A DNA stretch of 64,000 bases from an uncultured Oxalobacteraceae bacterium. GTDB lineage: Bacteria; Pseudomonadota; Gammaproteobacteria; Burkholderiales; Burkholderiaceae_D. The notes under the pieces are model-generated. The model had not been told where the DNA came from. It searched no databases and worked only from the letters and a program-made list of their open reading frames with translations. Within the stretch, counting starts at the first letter, position 1. Every line of letters begins with the position of its first letter. The DNA lies in the NCBI GenBank assembly GCA_903862415.1, contig CAIOYD010000037.1, forward strand, positions 17,704-81,703, in the 5' to 3' direction. A program made the translations under genes and the position numbers. This document shows positions 1-9,193 of the stretch, in pieces.

Positions 1-2
1 AA

Positions 3-659
3 ACGGCGGAAGGCAAGTTTATTCCGCCCGACCAGTTTATTCCGATCGCGGAATATTCCGGCCTGATTATTGAATTGGGTGACTGGGTGTTACGTAACTC
101 GTGTTTTGAGTTGGTCAACATCCTTAAAAAAGGCTACAGCGATTTCAAAATGTCGGTCAATGTGTCCCAGGCCCAGTTCTTACATCCGGAATTTTTGAAT
201 TCGGTACGCCGGGCGATTCAGGATTCAGGTGCCCCACCGCATTTACTGGATCTGGAAATTACCGAATCGATGGCGATGGAAGATCCTATCTTCCTCATGG
301 AAACTCTGCATCATTTGAAAAAGATCGGTGTCAAAATTTCCATTGATGATTTCGGCACCGGTTTTTCGTCGCTCAGTTATCTGCAGAAACTGCCTATCGA
401 CCAACTAAAAATTGATCGTTCCTTTGTCAGCCAGATTGTCGATGCCAACAGCAGTGCGAGCATTCCAAAAATGATTATTCAACTTTGTCAAAGTCTGGGA
501 TTAACGGTCATTGCCGAAGGCGTGGAAGATTTCAAACAGGCTGAAGCGCTGCTGTCTTTTGGCTGCAAACTGGCGCAGGGATATTATTATTCCCGGCCAC
601 TGGAAACCAGCAAAATCCATGAATGGATGACTATCCCCGCGAAAAGAATTGATTCGTAG
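3..659 (+). CDS. EAL-domain cyclic di-GMP phosphodiesterase, C-terminal part (5' end outside window)
   Basis: The frame is open from the left edge (first whole codon at 3), so the true start and any GGDEF, PAS or sensor domain lie outside. EAL domains hydrolyse cyclic di-GMP using two metal ions. Family motifs appear in the expected order: FIPIAEYSG, NVSQAQF, the metal-binding LEITES, IDDFGTGFSSL, LPIDQLKIDRSF, VIAEGVE and QGYYYSRPL near the end. The EAL signature itself would sit just upstream of position 3. All core motifs inside the window are intact, so the visible part gives no sign of inactivation. The gene converges on the RND efflux operon, with hairpins between them. Confidence 0.93.
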   Translation, partial: TAEGKFIPPDQFIPIAEYSGLIIELGDWVLRNSCFELVNILKKGYSDFKMSVNVSQAQFLHPEFLNSVRRAIQDSGAPPHLLDLEITESMAMEDPIFLMETLHHLKKIGVKISIDDFGTGFSSLSYLQKLPIDQLKIDRSFVSQIVDANSSASIPKMIIQLCQSLGLTVIAEGVEDFKQAEALLSFGCKLAQGYYYSRPLETSKIHEWMTIPAKRIDS

Positions 660-662
660 GTT

Positions 663-740
663 GGACCAACGGTCCGACTTGCGCTTCAGTTTCCGGGCTT
701 GCTAATTCACTATAGCAAGTTGGGCTTTTCAGCCCAACTT
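663..740. terminator. Two hairpins between convergent genes
   Basis: A small hairpin (GGACC-AAC-GGTCC, 663-675) is followed by a perfect 10-bp stem with a 4-base loop at 717-740 (arms AAGTTGGGCT and AGCCCAACTT). They lie between the stop codons of the EAL gene and the RND permease gene, so a bidirectional terminator role is likely. The T tract is weak. The stem also resembles dispersed palindromic repeats seen in many proteobacterial genomes. Confidence 0.6.
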
Positions 741-744
741 TCCC

Positions 745-3700
745 TTACCCCATCTCAGCAATTTTCTTATCCACTTCATTGACGGCGACATGCTCACCGG
801 CGATAAACATATACATGGCCGGCACCACAAACAAGGTGAATAAGGTTCCGATCGCCATGCCGGTAAAAATCACCAGTCCCATAGCATAACGACCAGCCGC
901 ACCGGCACCGGAAGCAATCACCAGTGGCAGTACACCAAACACCATAGCCGCGGTCGTCATCAGAATCGGACGCAAACGTTCACTGGCTGCCTCTTCAATC
1001 GCTGCCCGTTTATCGAGTCCCTTTTTACGTAACTGATTGGCAAATTCGACGATCAGAATACCGTGCTTACTGATTAAGCCCATCAGGGTAACCAGACCCA
1101 CCTGGGTATAAATATTAATCGAAGAAAATCCCCAGAAAATAAAGATGGTGGCACCAAACAGAGCCAGTGGCACCGACACCAGAATCACGATCGGATCACG
1201 GAAACTTTCAAACTGCGCCGACAAGACCAAAAACACGATGATGACCGCAAAAGCCAGCGTGGTCACAAAGCCGCCGGATTCATTCATAAACTGGCGTGAC
1301 TGGCCAGAATAATCAGCGTTATAACCACTGGGTGCAACTTCTTTCAAGGCCGCACGCATAATATCAAGCGCCTCACCCTGCGACACACCCGCCACACCAG
1401 AAATGGTGATCGAATTTTGTTGCTGGAAGTGATTCACTGATTCAGGCACCACCTTGCGAGTAATGTGTCCAATGGTGCTGGCAGGGATCATTTCGCCCGT
1501 TGGTGTTTTCAGATAAAAATTCAGCAAATCATCGGGATTAAGACGATTCACCTGCAACACTTGCGGAATGACTTTATATGAACGACCGGCAATGGAAAAA
1601 TAATTCACATAACTGCCACCCAAAGCCGCACCGAGCGCCTGACCGATATCCTCCTGGGTCATGCCCATGGTCGCGATTTTATCGCGATCAATTTCCAAAG
1701 TAGCCTCAGGCTTATCGAGTTTCAGATCGTTATCGAGGAAATAGAATTTACCTGAAGCCTGCACTTTGGCAATCACTTGTTGAGCGACACTGTTTAAGTT
1801 TTCAAACGGCTCAGTTGTGGTGATCAAAAACTGCACCGGAAAACCACCAGAACCTGGCAATGCCGGAAACTGGAAGGCCGCCACGCGCACACCGGCAATT
1901 TTATTCCACTGATTTTGCAAATCCTGCTGCACCTGTTTGGCACTGCGATGACGCTGATCCCAGTCATTCAAAATCACACCACCAAAGCCGGCATTGACCG
2001 AAGGCACGCCGGTGAGTTGAAACATTTGCTTATATTCAGGCAATGCTTTGGCAATTTTAAAAACCTGATCCGAATATCCCAACATCTGATCGGAATTGGC
2101 CGTCGGCGAACCAACAATTTGTGACAACACAATGCCCTGATCTTCTTCCGGCGCCAACTCTGAAGTCGACATACTGAACATGATCACCAAAAAGACAATC
2201 AATATGGCGCTCATGGCAATAAGTACCTGCCAGGTGTTGAGCAGACTGTGTAACAGACGTTGATAACGCGCGCGAACTTTGTTAAAAGTACGGTCAATCC
2301 ACATCACAAAGCGACCGTTGTCTTGATCCGGATTGAAAAAATTTGCACACATCATCGGTGAGAGTGTCAATGCAATAACGCCGGACACGGCTACGGCGCC
2401 CGCGAGGGTGAAGGCAAATTCAGTAAACAAAGCGCCAGTCAGACCGCCACGAAAACCAATCGGCACGTACACCGCAATCAGCACCACCGTCATGGCCAGA
2501 ATTGGACCGCCAAGTTCACGCGCAGCCAGCAGGGATGATTCCAGCGGTGACTTGCCTTCTTTCATGTGGCGATCCACATTTTCCACCACAATAATCGCAT
2601 CATCGACGACCAGACCAATCGCCAACACCAGAGCCAGCAAAGTCAGCAGATTGATCGAATAACCCAGGAGCAGCATAACAAAGAAAGTACCGATGAGCGA
2701 CAATGGCATGGCGACCACCGGAATCAAGACGGCACGGAAACTGCCCAGAAACAGGTAAATCACTACCGTCACAATCAACAGCGCTTCGAGCAGAGTTTTC
2801 ACCACTTCGACAATCGAGGTGTTGATAAACTCGGTTGAGTCATACACAATTTTACCGGTCAGCCCCTGAGGCAATTCAGCCTGCACAGCCGGGAATGCTT
2901 TGCGCACCCGTGAGGCCACGGTGAGAATATTGGCATCTGGGGCAATTTTAATCCCGATAAATACCGAACGAACGCCATTGAAGGCCACGTTAAAATCGTA
3001 ATTTTCCGAACCCAGACTGACGGTAGCAACATCGTCAAGCCGGACGATGGCACCATTATTCTGCTTAATCGCCAATTTTTTGAACTCATCCACTGAATGT
3101 AAATCGGTGCCGGCGGTGAGCGGAATCGTTACCATCTGACCTTTGGAAGCACCCAGAGCAGTAAGGTAATTATTTTTGGATAATGCGGCACTGACTTCGG
3201 CTGCTGTTACGCCAAAGGCAGCCATTTTGTCTTTATCCAACCAGGCACGCAGAGCAAAAGTACGACCGCCGAGAATTTCTGCGGTTTGCACTCCTTCAAT
3301 GGCATCGAGTTTCGGCTTAACTACCCGTAACAGAAAATCAGTGACATTATTGGTTGGCAAGGTATCGCTGTAAAAACCCATATACATGGCATCGGTATCC
3401 TGGCCGGTTTTCACCGTCAATACCGGAGCCTGTGCCTGAGGTGGCAACTGATTTTTAACCGAATTAACCTGGGTATTGATTTCAGTCAGTGCGCGATTGG
3501 CATCGTAATTAAGGCGCAGCGTTGCCGTAATGGTGGAGACACCGCTGATGCTCGAGGACGACAGGTAATCGATCCCCTGTGCCTGAGCAATGGCAGATTC
3601 CAGCGGCTGGGTAATAAACCCGGCCACTGTTTGAGCATCCGCACCATAGTAAGCAGTCGACACCGTCACTACGGCATTCTGGGTTTTCGGATATTGGCTC

Positions 3701-3801
3701 ACTGAAAGCGAAAACAGGGATTTCAATCCCAGCACCACTATCAGCAGGCTGACCACCATCGCCAATACCGGGCGACGGATAAAAAGATCGGTAAATTTCA
3801 T
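745..3801 (-). CDS. RND multidrug efflux permease, HAE-1 (AcrB/MexF-like) family
   Basis: Inner-membrane proton-driven pump subunit of 1018 residues, the usual size for AcrB relatives. It begins MKFTDLFIRRPVLA, the family's first transmembrane segment. Later come the TM4 region with the proton-relay pair in LALVLAIGLVVDDAIIVVENV, and the C-terminal SINIYTQVGLVTLMGLISKHGILIVEFAN segment is also recognisable. The longer reading start at 3843 was rejected because the ATG at 3801 has an AGAGG ribosome-binding site and fits family N-termini. It is the second gene of an adaptor-permease pair (10 bases after the adaptor stop) and its partners give a complete tripartite pump. The substrate cannot be read from sequence; MexI- and MdtB-type pumps are the nearest recalled relatives. 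Confidence 0.95.
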   Translation of the reverse strand: MKFTDLFIRRPVLAMVVSLLIVVLGLKSLFSLSVSQYPKTQNAVVTVSTAYYGADAQTVAGFITQPLESAIAQAQGIDYLSSSSISGVSTITATLRLNYDANRALTEINTQVNSVKNQLPPQAQAPVLTVKTGQDTDAMYMGFYSDTLPTNNVTDFLLRVVKPKLDAIEGVQTAEILGGRTFALRAWLDKDKMAAFGVTAAEVSAALSKNNYLTALGASKGQMVTIPLTAGTDLHSVDEFKKLAIKQNNGAIVRLDDVATVSLGSENYDFNVAFNGVRSVFIGIKIAPDANILTVASRVRKAFPAVQAELPQGLTGKIVYDSTEFINTSIVEVVKTLLEALLIVTVVIYLFLGSFRAVLIPVVAMPLSLIGTFFVMLLLGYSINLLTLLALVLAIGLVVDDAIIVVENVDRHMKEGKSPLESSLLAARELGGPILAMTVVLIAVYVPIGFRGGLTGALFTEFAFTLAGAVAVSGVIALTLSPMMCANFFNPDQDNGRFVMWIDRTFNKVRARYQRLLHSLLNTWQVLIAMSAILIVFLVIMFSMSTSELAPEEDQGIVLSQIVGSPTANSDQMLGYSDQVFKIAKALPEYKQMFQLTGVPSVNAGFGGVILNDWDQRHRSAKQVQQDLQNQWNKIAGVRVAAFQFPALPGSGGFPVQFLITTTEPFENLNSVAQQVIAKVQASGKFYFLDNDLKLDKPEATLEIDRDKIATMGMTQEDIGQALGAALGGSYVNYFSIAGRSYKVIPQVLQVNRLNPDDLLNFYLKTPTGEMIPASTIGHITRKVVPESVNHFQQQNSITISGVAGVSQGEALDIMRAALKEVAPSGYNADYSGQSRQFMNESGGFVTTLAFAVIIVFLVLSAQFESFRDPIVILVSVPLALFGATIFIFWGFSSINIYTQVGLVTLMGLISKHGILIVEFANQLRKKGLDKRAAIEEAASERLRPILMTTAAMVFGVLPLVIASGAGAAGRYAMGLVIFTGMAIGTLFTLFVVPAMYMFIAGEHVAVNEVDKKIAEMG

Positions 3802-3811
3802 TGCTGGCCTC

Positions 3812-4939
3812 TTAATGTTCTTGAGGCGTCGGATGCGCATCATTAGCTGGCTGCACCGAATTATCCACCACGATCATGGTGTCATTTTTCAGCTTTAGCT
3901 GACCGCTGGTGACCACTTCCTGTCCAGCCTGCAAACCAGAGGTAATCTCAACCTGGTCCCCACGCGTGGCGCCGGTGGTGACAAACAGCTGCTTGACCGC
4001 CAGGGTCGGATTGCCTTTATCATCCTTTTTATCACCCGGTTTAACTACAAACACGGTCGATCCATACGGATTGTAGGTGATGGCGGTTTGCGGCAAGGTG
4101 ATGAACTTGCCTTTTACACCCACTTCGAGTGAGACATTGGCAAACATGCCTGGCAACAGCTGCTGCTGTTGATTACTCAATTTGGCCTGCACCTGGACAT
4201 TGCGACTCGCCGTATCGATCACCGGATTAATCGCATTGACTTTGCCTGGAAAGCTAACACCCGGGAAGGCGTCACTGAGCACGGTCAAATGCTGATTCAC
4301 TTTAAGTACGCCACTTTGTTTTTGCGGAATCGAGAAATTCACATACACAGGATCGATGGTTTGCAAACTGACGAGCTTATCGCCCGGATTCACATATTGT
4401 CCCGGGTTGATGGCAGTAATACCCAGACGTCCGGAAAAAGGTGCCCGGATGGTTTTCTTTTCTACCTGTGCCTGTTGTTGCTCCACCAGCGCCAGCTTGC
4501 TTTTTAAATCGGCTTTATCGGCATCCACCTGTGCCTGACTGACACCGGCAACAGCCAACAGCGCTTCATCGCGCTTCACTACGGTAGCAGCCAGATCCGC
4601 GGCGGCTTGCTGAGCATGCAGCTGGGCGATATCGGCATCAGCATTGAGCTCAAACAGCACCGCATGCTTTTTCACATCCTGACCCGACTTGAATTTGATT
4701 TCACGTACCAGTCCGGCAATTTCTGCCGATATATCGACACCACGGTAGGCAGTCACGGTACCGACCGAAGCCAGTTCTGGTTGCCATTCCACGGCCGCCA
4801 CTTTGGTGGTTGATACCGTCTGGGCAAATGGTTTGGGAGCACTGGCAATGAGTTGTCTGATTTGCAGAAACTTGCCGATCGCTAAACCGGCCAGCAGTAC
4901 AACGATGCATCCCAGCATAATGAACATACGCTTAGTCAT
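3812..4939 (-). CDS. RND efflux periplasmic adaptor (membrane fusion protein, HlyD/AcrA family)
   Basis: A 375-residue adaptor that would link the inner-membrane pump to the outer-membrane channel. The N-terminus has one hydrophobic anchor (about residues 5-25). It is followed by a lipoyl/barrel-sandwich half (VGTVTAYRGVDISAEIAGLV), an alpha-hairpin rich in Gln and Ala (about 100-160), the second half-motif IRAPFSGRLGITAINPGQYV, and beta-barrel and membrane-proximal domains ending in a hydrophilic tail. There is no lipobox, so a membrane anchor rather than a lipid anchor is expected. It is first in the adaptor-permease pair and follows the outer-membrane factor gene by 62 bases; all three are probably co-transcribed. 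Confidence 0.94.
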   Translation of the reverse strand: MTKRMFIMLGCIVVLLAGLAIGKFLQIRQLIASAPKPFAQTVSTTKVAAVEWQPELASVGTVTAYRGVDISAEIAGLVREIKFKSGQDVKKHAVLFELNADADIAQLHAQQAAADLAATVVKRDEALLAVAGVSQAQVDADKADLKSKLALVEQQQAQVEKKTIRAPFSGRLGITAINPGQYVNPGDKLVSLQTIDPVYVNFSIPQKQSGVLKVNQHLTVLSDAFPGVSFPGKVNAINPVIDTASRNVQVQAKLSNQQQQLLPGMFANVSLEVGVKGKFITLPQTAITYNPYGSTVFVVKPGDKKDDKGNPTLAVKQLFVTTGATRGDQVEITSGLQAGQEVVTSGQLKLKNDTMIVVDNSVQPANDAHPTPQEH

Positions 4940-5001
4940 GAATATTTTCCCTTACAGGTTCAAAATAAAATAAGTAGTAATCCGTCACCGGCCAACAATG
5001 T

Positions 5002-6504
5002 TTATTGGGCCGGGTGTGAAATATCGTTCAGTTCAGTACGGTTCCACCAGCCGCCACCGAGCGACTGAAACAGGGCCGCGGTATCGGCATAACGTGCCGC
5101 CTGAGCCTGTATCAATCCGATATGCGCTGCCTGATAAGTCCGCTTGGCATCGAGCAACACCAGTGAATTAATCGCGCCAAACTGGTATTGTTGCTGCGCC
5201 AGTTCCAGCGTCTGTTTGGCCATGGTGTCCACTTCTACCTGTTGTTGTAAACTGTTGGCATCAAAATCAAGCGCCTGCAAACTGTCAGCCACACTTTGAA
5301 AAGCGGTCAGCACGGTCGCACGGTATTGCGCATCAGCCTGATCATAAACCGCCACCGCTGCACGCTTTTTGGCCGACAAAGCTCCGGCATTGAAAATGGG
5401 CTGGGTAACGCCGCCGGCAATACTCCACAAGCTCCAGCCTTTACCAAATAAATCGCCGCTATTTGTAGCTGCTGAACCGTAGCTGGCCGTCAGATTAATT
5501 TGCGGATATTGATTGGCTGTAGCCACGCCAATTCCGGCACTGGCCTGATGCAACAAGGCTTCACTGGCACGAATATCCGGACGCTGGCGCACCAACGCTG
5601 AGGGGATGGACAACGGCAATTCAGCCGGCAACTGCAGCGTAGCCAGATCGAATTCAGGCAAATCACCCTCGCCCGGTAACTGTCCCGCATACACCGCTAA
5701 CTGATTGCGGGTTTGCTGCAGGGCCTTTTCCAGGGCTGGCAAATTGGCACGAGTCTGGGCCAGCAAATTACGTTGCGCCAGCGCGCTGGCTTTGGGAATG
5801 GCTCCGAGCGCCAGTTGTTGCTCAATGACGTCAAGCTGGGTAGATTGTGCGGTAATGATTTCTTGGGTGGCCTTGATCTGAGCGCGCAAAGAAGCTTCTC
5901 TGATGGCACCCGTGACCACGTTGGCAGTGAGCGCCAGATAAGCGGCTTCTACCTGAAACTGCTGGAATTCCACCACTGCCTGAGTGCTTTCAAGAGCACG
6001 ACGATTGCCACCAAAGACATCAAGTGAATAGGAAACATTCACCGATGCATTATACAAATTGTATAATGCACCGCCGGGTACATTGGTCGAAACCGCCGAA
6101 GCCAGATTGCGACTCACGCCTGCGTTGGCTGTGACGGTTGGATAGTTCGTAGTTCCAGACTGGGCGTGATAATTTTCTTGCGCAGAACGCAGGGCTGCCT
6201 GAGCCGCCGCCAGATTAGGACTGTGCGCCAAAGCGCGGCGGATTAACTGATCCAGATTATCGGAATGAAACACACTCCACCACTGGGCAGGAATATCCTG
6301 CGCAGCAATAACCGTCTGCGCTATTCCCGCTGCACCTTCGGAGGCTGGCGTTGGCTTGCCTGCGCCAGGGAATACGGCATTACCCGTGGCCACCTGCGGA
6401 GTTTTAAAATCAGGACCAACCGCACAGGCGCTGAGCAACAGACTTAACATTAACCCGGTGAGTGCGGGTATCGACTTTGCCGCCCTGTTCAAACTGTTAG
6501 GCAT
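5002..6504 (-). CDS. Outer-membrane efflux lipoprotein (NodT/OprM family)
   Basis: A 500-residue TolC-like channel that completes the tripartite pump. The signal sequence ends in a lipobox, LLSACAVGPDFKTP, typical of the NodT branch. Two OEP repeats follow, with long coiled-coil helices rich in Ala and Gln, and the repeat signatures YSLDVFGGNRRALEST and LVRQRPDIRASEALLHQASAGIGVATANQYPQI. The ATG at 6504 was chosen over a TTG at 6519 because GGTGGA sits 7 bases before it. The gene leads the efflux operon, so its promoter should lie in the AT-rich 6505-6666 interval. No adjacent regulator gene was found. Confidence 0.93.
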   Translation of the reverse strand: MPNSLNRAAKSIPALTGLMLSLLLSACAVGPDFKTPQVATGNAVFPGAGKPTPASEGAAGIAQTVIAAQDIPAQWWSVFHSDNLDQLIRRALAHSPNLAAAQAALRSAQENYHAQSGTTNYPTVTANAGVSRNLASAVSTNVPGGALYNLYNASVNVSYSLDVFGGNRRALESTQAVVEFQQFQVEAAYLALTANVVTGAIREASLRAQIKATQEIITAQSTQLDVIEQQLALGAIPKASALAQRNLLAQTRANLPALEKALQQTRNQLAVYAGQLPGEGDLPEFDLATLQLPAELPLSIPSALVRQRPDIRASEALLHQASAGIGVATANQYPQINLTASYGSAATNSGDLFGKGWSLWSIAGGVTQPIFNAGALSAKKRAAVAVYDQADAQYRATVLTAFQSVADSLQALDFDANSLQQQVEVDTMAKQTLELAQQQYQFGAINSLVLLDAKRTYQAAHIGLIQAQAARYADTAALFQSLGGGWWNRTELNDISHPAQ

Positions 6505-6666
6505 TTTCTTTTCCACCAAAAAACTCCCGATAATTTCATGCTGCGTGATTAATTTGCCAATATACGCAATAGCAATGCTTATTTATCAATAAAGCCGCAC
6601 AAATAGTTAATGACTCAAAAGTCAGAAACGAATTATACCGCTTTTTTTAAAAACATTTCTTTAACT

Positions 6667-8553
6667 TTATTTCCACTCACCACGTAATTCCTGAACGCAA
6701 TGTCGCAGATATTCGGGACTGGCCTGAGTTGCATTAACCGGTTGCCCGACAATCAATTCCAACCGCGAAAACAATCCGCGCCGGAAGGCACGCTCAAATG
6801 GATTACCACCGCTGCGACTGTAAATACTGCCCCACAAACCGCGCAATGCCATGGGAATCACCGGGACCGGTGTACGGCTCAAAATTTGCTGTATACCGTT
6901 TTTAAACGGATTGACTTCACCGTGTTCCGTCAGCCGCCCTTCCGGGAAAATACACACCAGATCGCCCTCATGCAAGGCCTTGGCGATATCCACAAAAGCA
7001 TGCTCCATGATCCAGGGATTTTCTTTGGCCGTGGAGATGGGTATGGCTTTGGCGGTTTTAAACAACCAGGAAATCACCGGTAAATTAAAAATCCGGTAAT
7101 CCATCACAAACCGGATCGGTCGTGGCGCACAGGCGGCAATCACTAACGCATCAAGATAACTGACATGGTTGCAGACCAGTATCGCTGCGCCGTTGGCGGG
7201 AATACGATCAATATCAATACCGCGTACTTTATGAATGGTATGAACCAATGCCCAGACCAAAAAGCGCAGTAAAAATTCCGGCACAACGGTAAAGATATAT
7301 AAAGCCACCAGCGCATTCAGGCAGGCGGTAACAAGAAATATCTGTGGAATCGACAAACCACATCGCAGCATGACCATCGCGGAGAGGGCAGCCACCACCA
7401 TGAAAAGGGAATTTAAAATATTCATCCCGGCAATGGTGCGCGACATATGTTGCGGATCACAGCGGGTTTGAATCAGGGCAAATAAGGGCACGATATAGAG
7501 GCCACCAAAAATACCGATGCCGACGATATCGAATAAAATCTTCCAGCTGCCGGGAAGCACAATAAATTGCCACAGATCGACCGTCGCAACATTCACATAA
7601 TGGGTACTGGAAAGATATAGATCGATACCGAATAAGGACAGACCAAAAGCACCAAAGGGTACCAGACCGATTTCCACCTTGTGACCGGAAAGCCGTTCGC
7701 ACAACAATGAACCGGCGCCAATACCGACAGAAAATACCGCCAGCAGCAACACAAAAACACTGTGATCGCCATGCAGATATACTTTGGCATATTGCGGAAA
7801 CTGCGCCAGCACGATAGCACCATAAAACCAGAACCAGGAATTGGCCAGCAGCGATAAAAATACCGGACGGTTGTGGCTGGAAAAGCCAATATTGCGCACT
7901 GTTTCGGTAAACGGATTCCAGTTCATCACCAGATCAGGTGCCGGTGCCGGTGAAAGAGGAATTTTCCAGCTCATGGCACAGCCCAGCAAAGCAATACCGA
8001 TGGTGCCGAGTGCCACCAGATGAATTCCCCAGGGCTGGTGTACTACGAGCAAGGCGCCGAGCATTTCGCCCAGCAAAATGCCCACGAACGTCCCCATTTC
8101 AACGATGCCATTGCCGCCCACGAGCTCATCGGTTTTCAAATGCTGTGGCAAATAGGCATATTTTACCGGACCAAACAGGGTGGAATGCAATCCCATGCCA
8201 GCCACGGCCGCCACCAGCAACCACAACTGATGGGAAAACCAACCAAGAGCAGCGACGGACATAATTAACACTTCGAGCAGCTTAACGGCGCGTGCCAGCC
8301 GCCCTTTTTCTACCTTGTCGGCAATTTGTCCGGCACTGGCCGAAAACAGCATGAAGGGCAAAATAAACAGCCCCGGAATGAGCTGATTCAACTGCCCCAC
8401 ATCCATCGCAGTCCAGCTCAGGGCATCAAAAGTCAGCACAGTGAGCAAAGCGGTCTTGAACACATTATCATTGAGGGCGCCAAGAAACTGGGTCCAGAAA
8501 AACGGGGCAAAGCGTCGCTGTAGCAGTAAGGAAAATTGGCTGGCTGGTTTCAT
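6667..8553 (-). CDS. MFS transporter fused to 1-acylglycerophosphate acyltransferase (LplT-PlsC type)
   Basis: A 628-residue fusion. Roughly residues 1-400 form a major-facilitator module resembling the lysophospholipid flippase LplT (PFFWTQFLGALNDNVFK at the N-terminus is typical). Residues about 430-628 form a PlsC-type acyltransferase with the catalytic NHxxxxD motif (CNHVSYLDAL, about 460) and the substrate-binding FPEGRLTEHGEV. The likely role is to bring lysophospholipid into the inner leaflet and re-acylate it, a one-protein version of LplT plus part of Aas. The Aas acyl-ACP synthetase domain is absent, so the acyl donor must be supplied ready. The start at 8553 (MKPASQFSLL) was preferred to a GTG at 8601 by family fit. 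The gene is divergent from the FKBP gene. Confidence 0.88.
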   Translation of the reverse strand: MKPASQFSLLLQRRFAPFFWTQFLGALNDNVFKTALLTVLTFDALSWTAMDVGQLNQLIPGLFILPFMLFSASAGQIADKVEKGRLARAVKLLEVLIMSVAALGWFSHQLWLLVAAVAGMGLHSTLFGPVKYAYLPQHLKTDELVGGNGIVEMGTFVGILLGEMLGALLVVHQPWGIHLVALGTIGIALLGCAMSWKIPLSPAPAPDLVMNWNPFTETVRNIGFSSHNRPVFLSLLANSWFWFYGAIVLAQFPQYAKVYLHGDHSVFVLLLAVFSVGIGAGSLLCERLSGHKVEIGLVPFGAFGLSLFGIDLYLSSTHYVNVATVDLWQFIVLPGSWKILFDIVGIGIFGGLYIVPLFALIQTRCDPQHMSRTIAGMNILNSLFMVVAALSAMVMLRCGLSIPQIFLVTACLNALVALYIFTVVPEFLLRFLVWALVHTIHKVRGIDIDRIPANGAAILVCNHVSYLDALVIAACAPRPIRFVMDYRIFNLPVISWLFKTAKAIPISTAKENPWIMEHAFVDIAKALHEGDLVCIFPEGRLTEHGEVNPFKNGIQQILSRTPVPVIPMALRGLWGSIYSRSGGNPFERAFRRGLFSRLELIVGQPVNATQASPEYLRHCVQELRGEWK

Positions 8554-8690
8554 TTTTATAATTGATTCTGGACAATTCAGCGAATATACATCAACATCCA
8601 CTTTTATGCAGCCGTCGCCACACGCCTTTCCCTATAGGAACTGATGATGGCTGATTTTTTACCACCCACTACTTACCTGAACCAAACACC

Positions 8691-9152
8691 ATGAAAACAC
8701 TGCAACTCGCCACCCTGCTGTTATCCTGCGTCTGCGGACTGACGCTGGCGCAAACCAGTCCGGAAGCCGCCACCGAACCGATGACCGTTGCCAGCGCGCC
8801 GAATAAAATTACTTCACTGATTAAAATTGATGAAAAAATCGGCAACGGCAATGAAGCCAGCCCGGGTTTATATATTGATGTACATTACACCGGCTGGCTG
8901 TATGATCCGAAAGTGCCCAATAAACATGGTGCCCAGTTTGACAGCTCACGCGACTCAGGTCAGCCACTGACATTTCAGCTCGATGCCAGACAGGTCATAC
9001 GCGGATGGGATATGGGAGTCAAAGGAATGAAGGTTGGCGGCAAACGTACCCTGATTATTCCGGGTTATCTGGCCTATGGCCCCAAGGGCAGCAACTCGAT
9101 CCCGCCGAATGCCACGCTGATTTTTGATGTTGAAGTGATGGCGGTGAAATAA
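8691..9152 (+). CDS. Secreted FKBP-type peptidyl-prolyl cis-trans isomerase
   Basis: A 153-residue protein with a cleavable signal peptide (MKTLQLATLLLSCVCGLTLAQ) and one FKBP domain (about 45-153). FKBP landmarks are VHYTGWLYD, FDSSRDSGQPLTFQL, VIRGWDMGVKGMKVGGKRTLIIP, LAYGPKGSNSIPPNATLIFDVEV. The active-site aromatic and acidic residues expected in active isomerases are present. There is no dimerisation domain of the FkpA/Mip kind, so it is a minimal periplasmic folding catalyst. It is a single-gene unit that converges on cheV, with a strong hairpin between them. Confidence 0.93.
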   Translation: MKTLQLATLLLSCVCGLTLAQTSPEAATEPMTVASAPNKITSLIKIDEKIGNGNEASPGLYIDVHYTGWLYDPKVPNKHGAQFDSSRDSGQPLTFQLDARQVIRGWDMGVKGMKVGGKRTLIIPGYLAYGPKGSNSIPPNATLIFDVEVMAVK

Positions 9153-9155
9153 ACC

Positions 9156-9186
9156 TGCCGGGAGCCTGCATGGCAGGTTCCCGGCA
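9156..9186. terminator. Strong hairpin between FKBP and cheV genes
   Basis: Two 14-base arms (TGCCGGGAGCCTGC and GCAGGTTCCCGGCA, one G-T wobble) with a 3-base loop lie between the convergent stop codons. The position suits a bidirectional terminator; there is no clear T tract on either side. Confidence 0.72.
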
Positions 9187-9193
9187 ACCTGAC

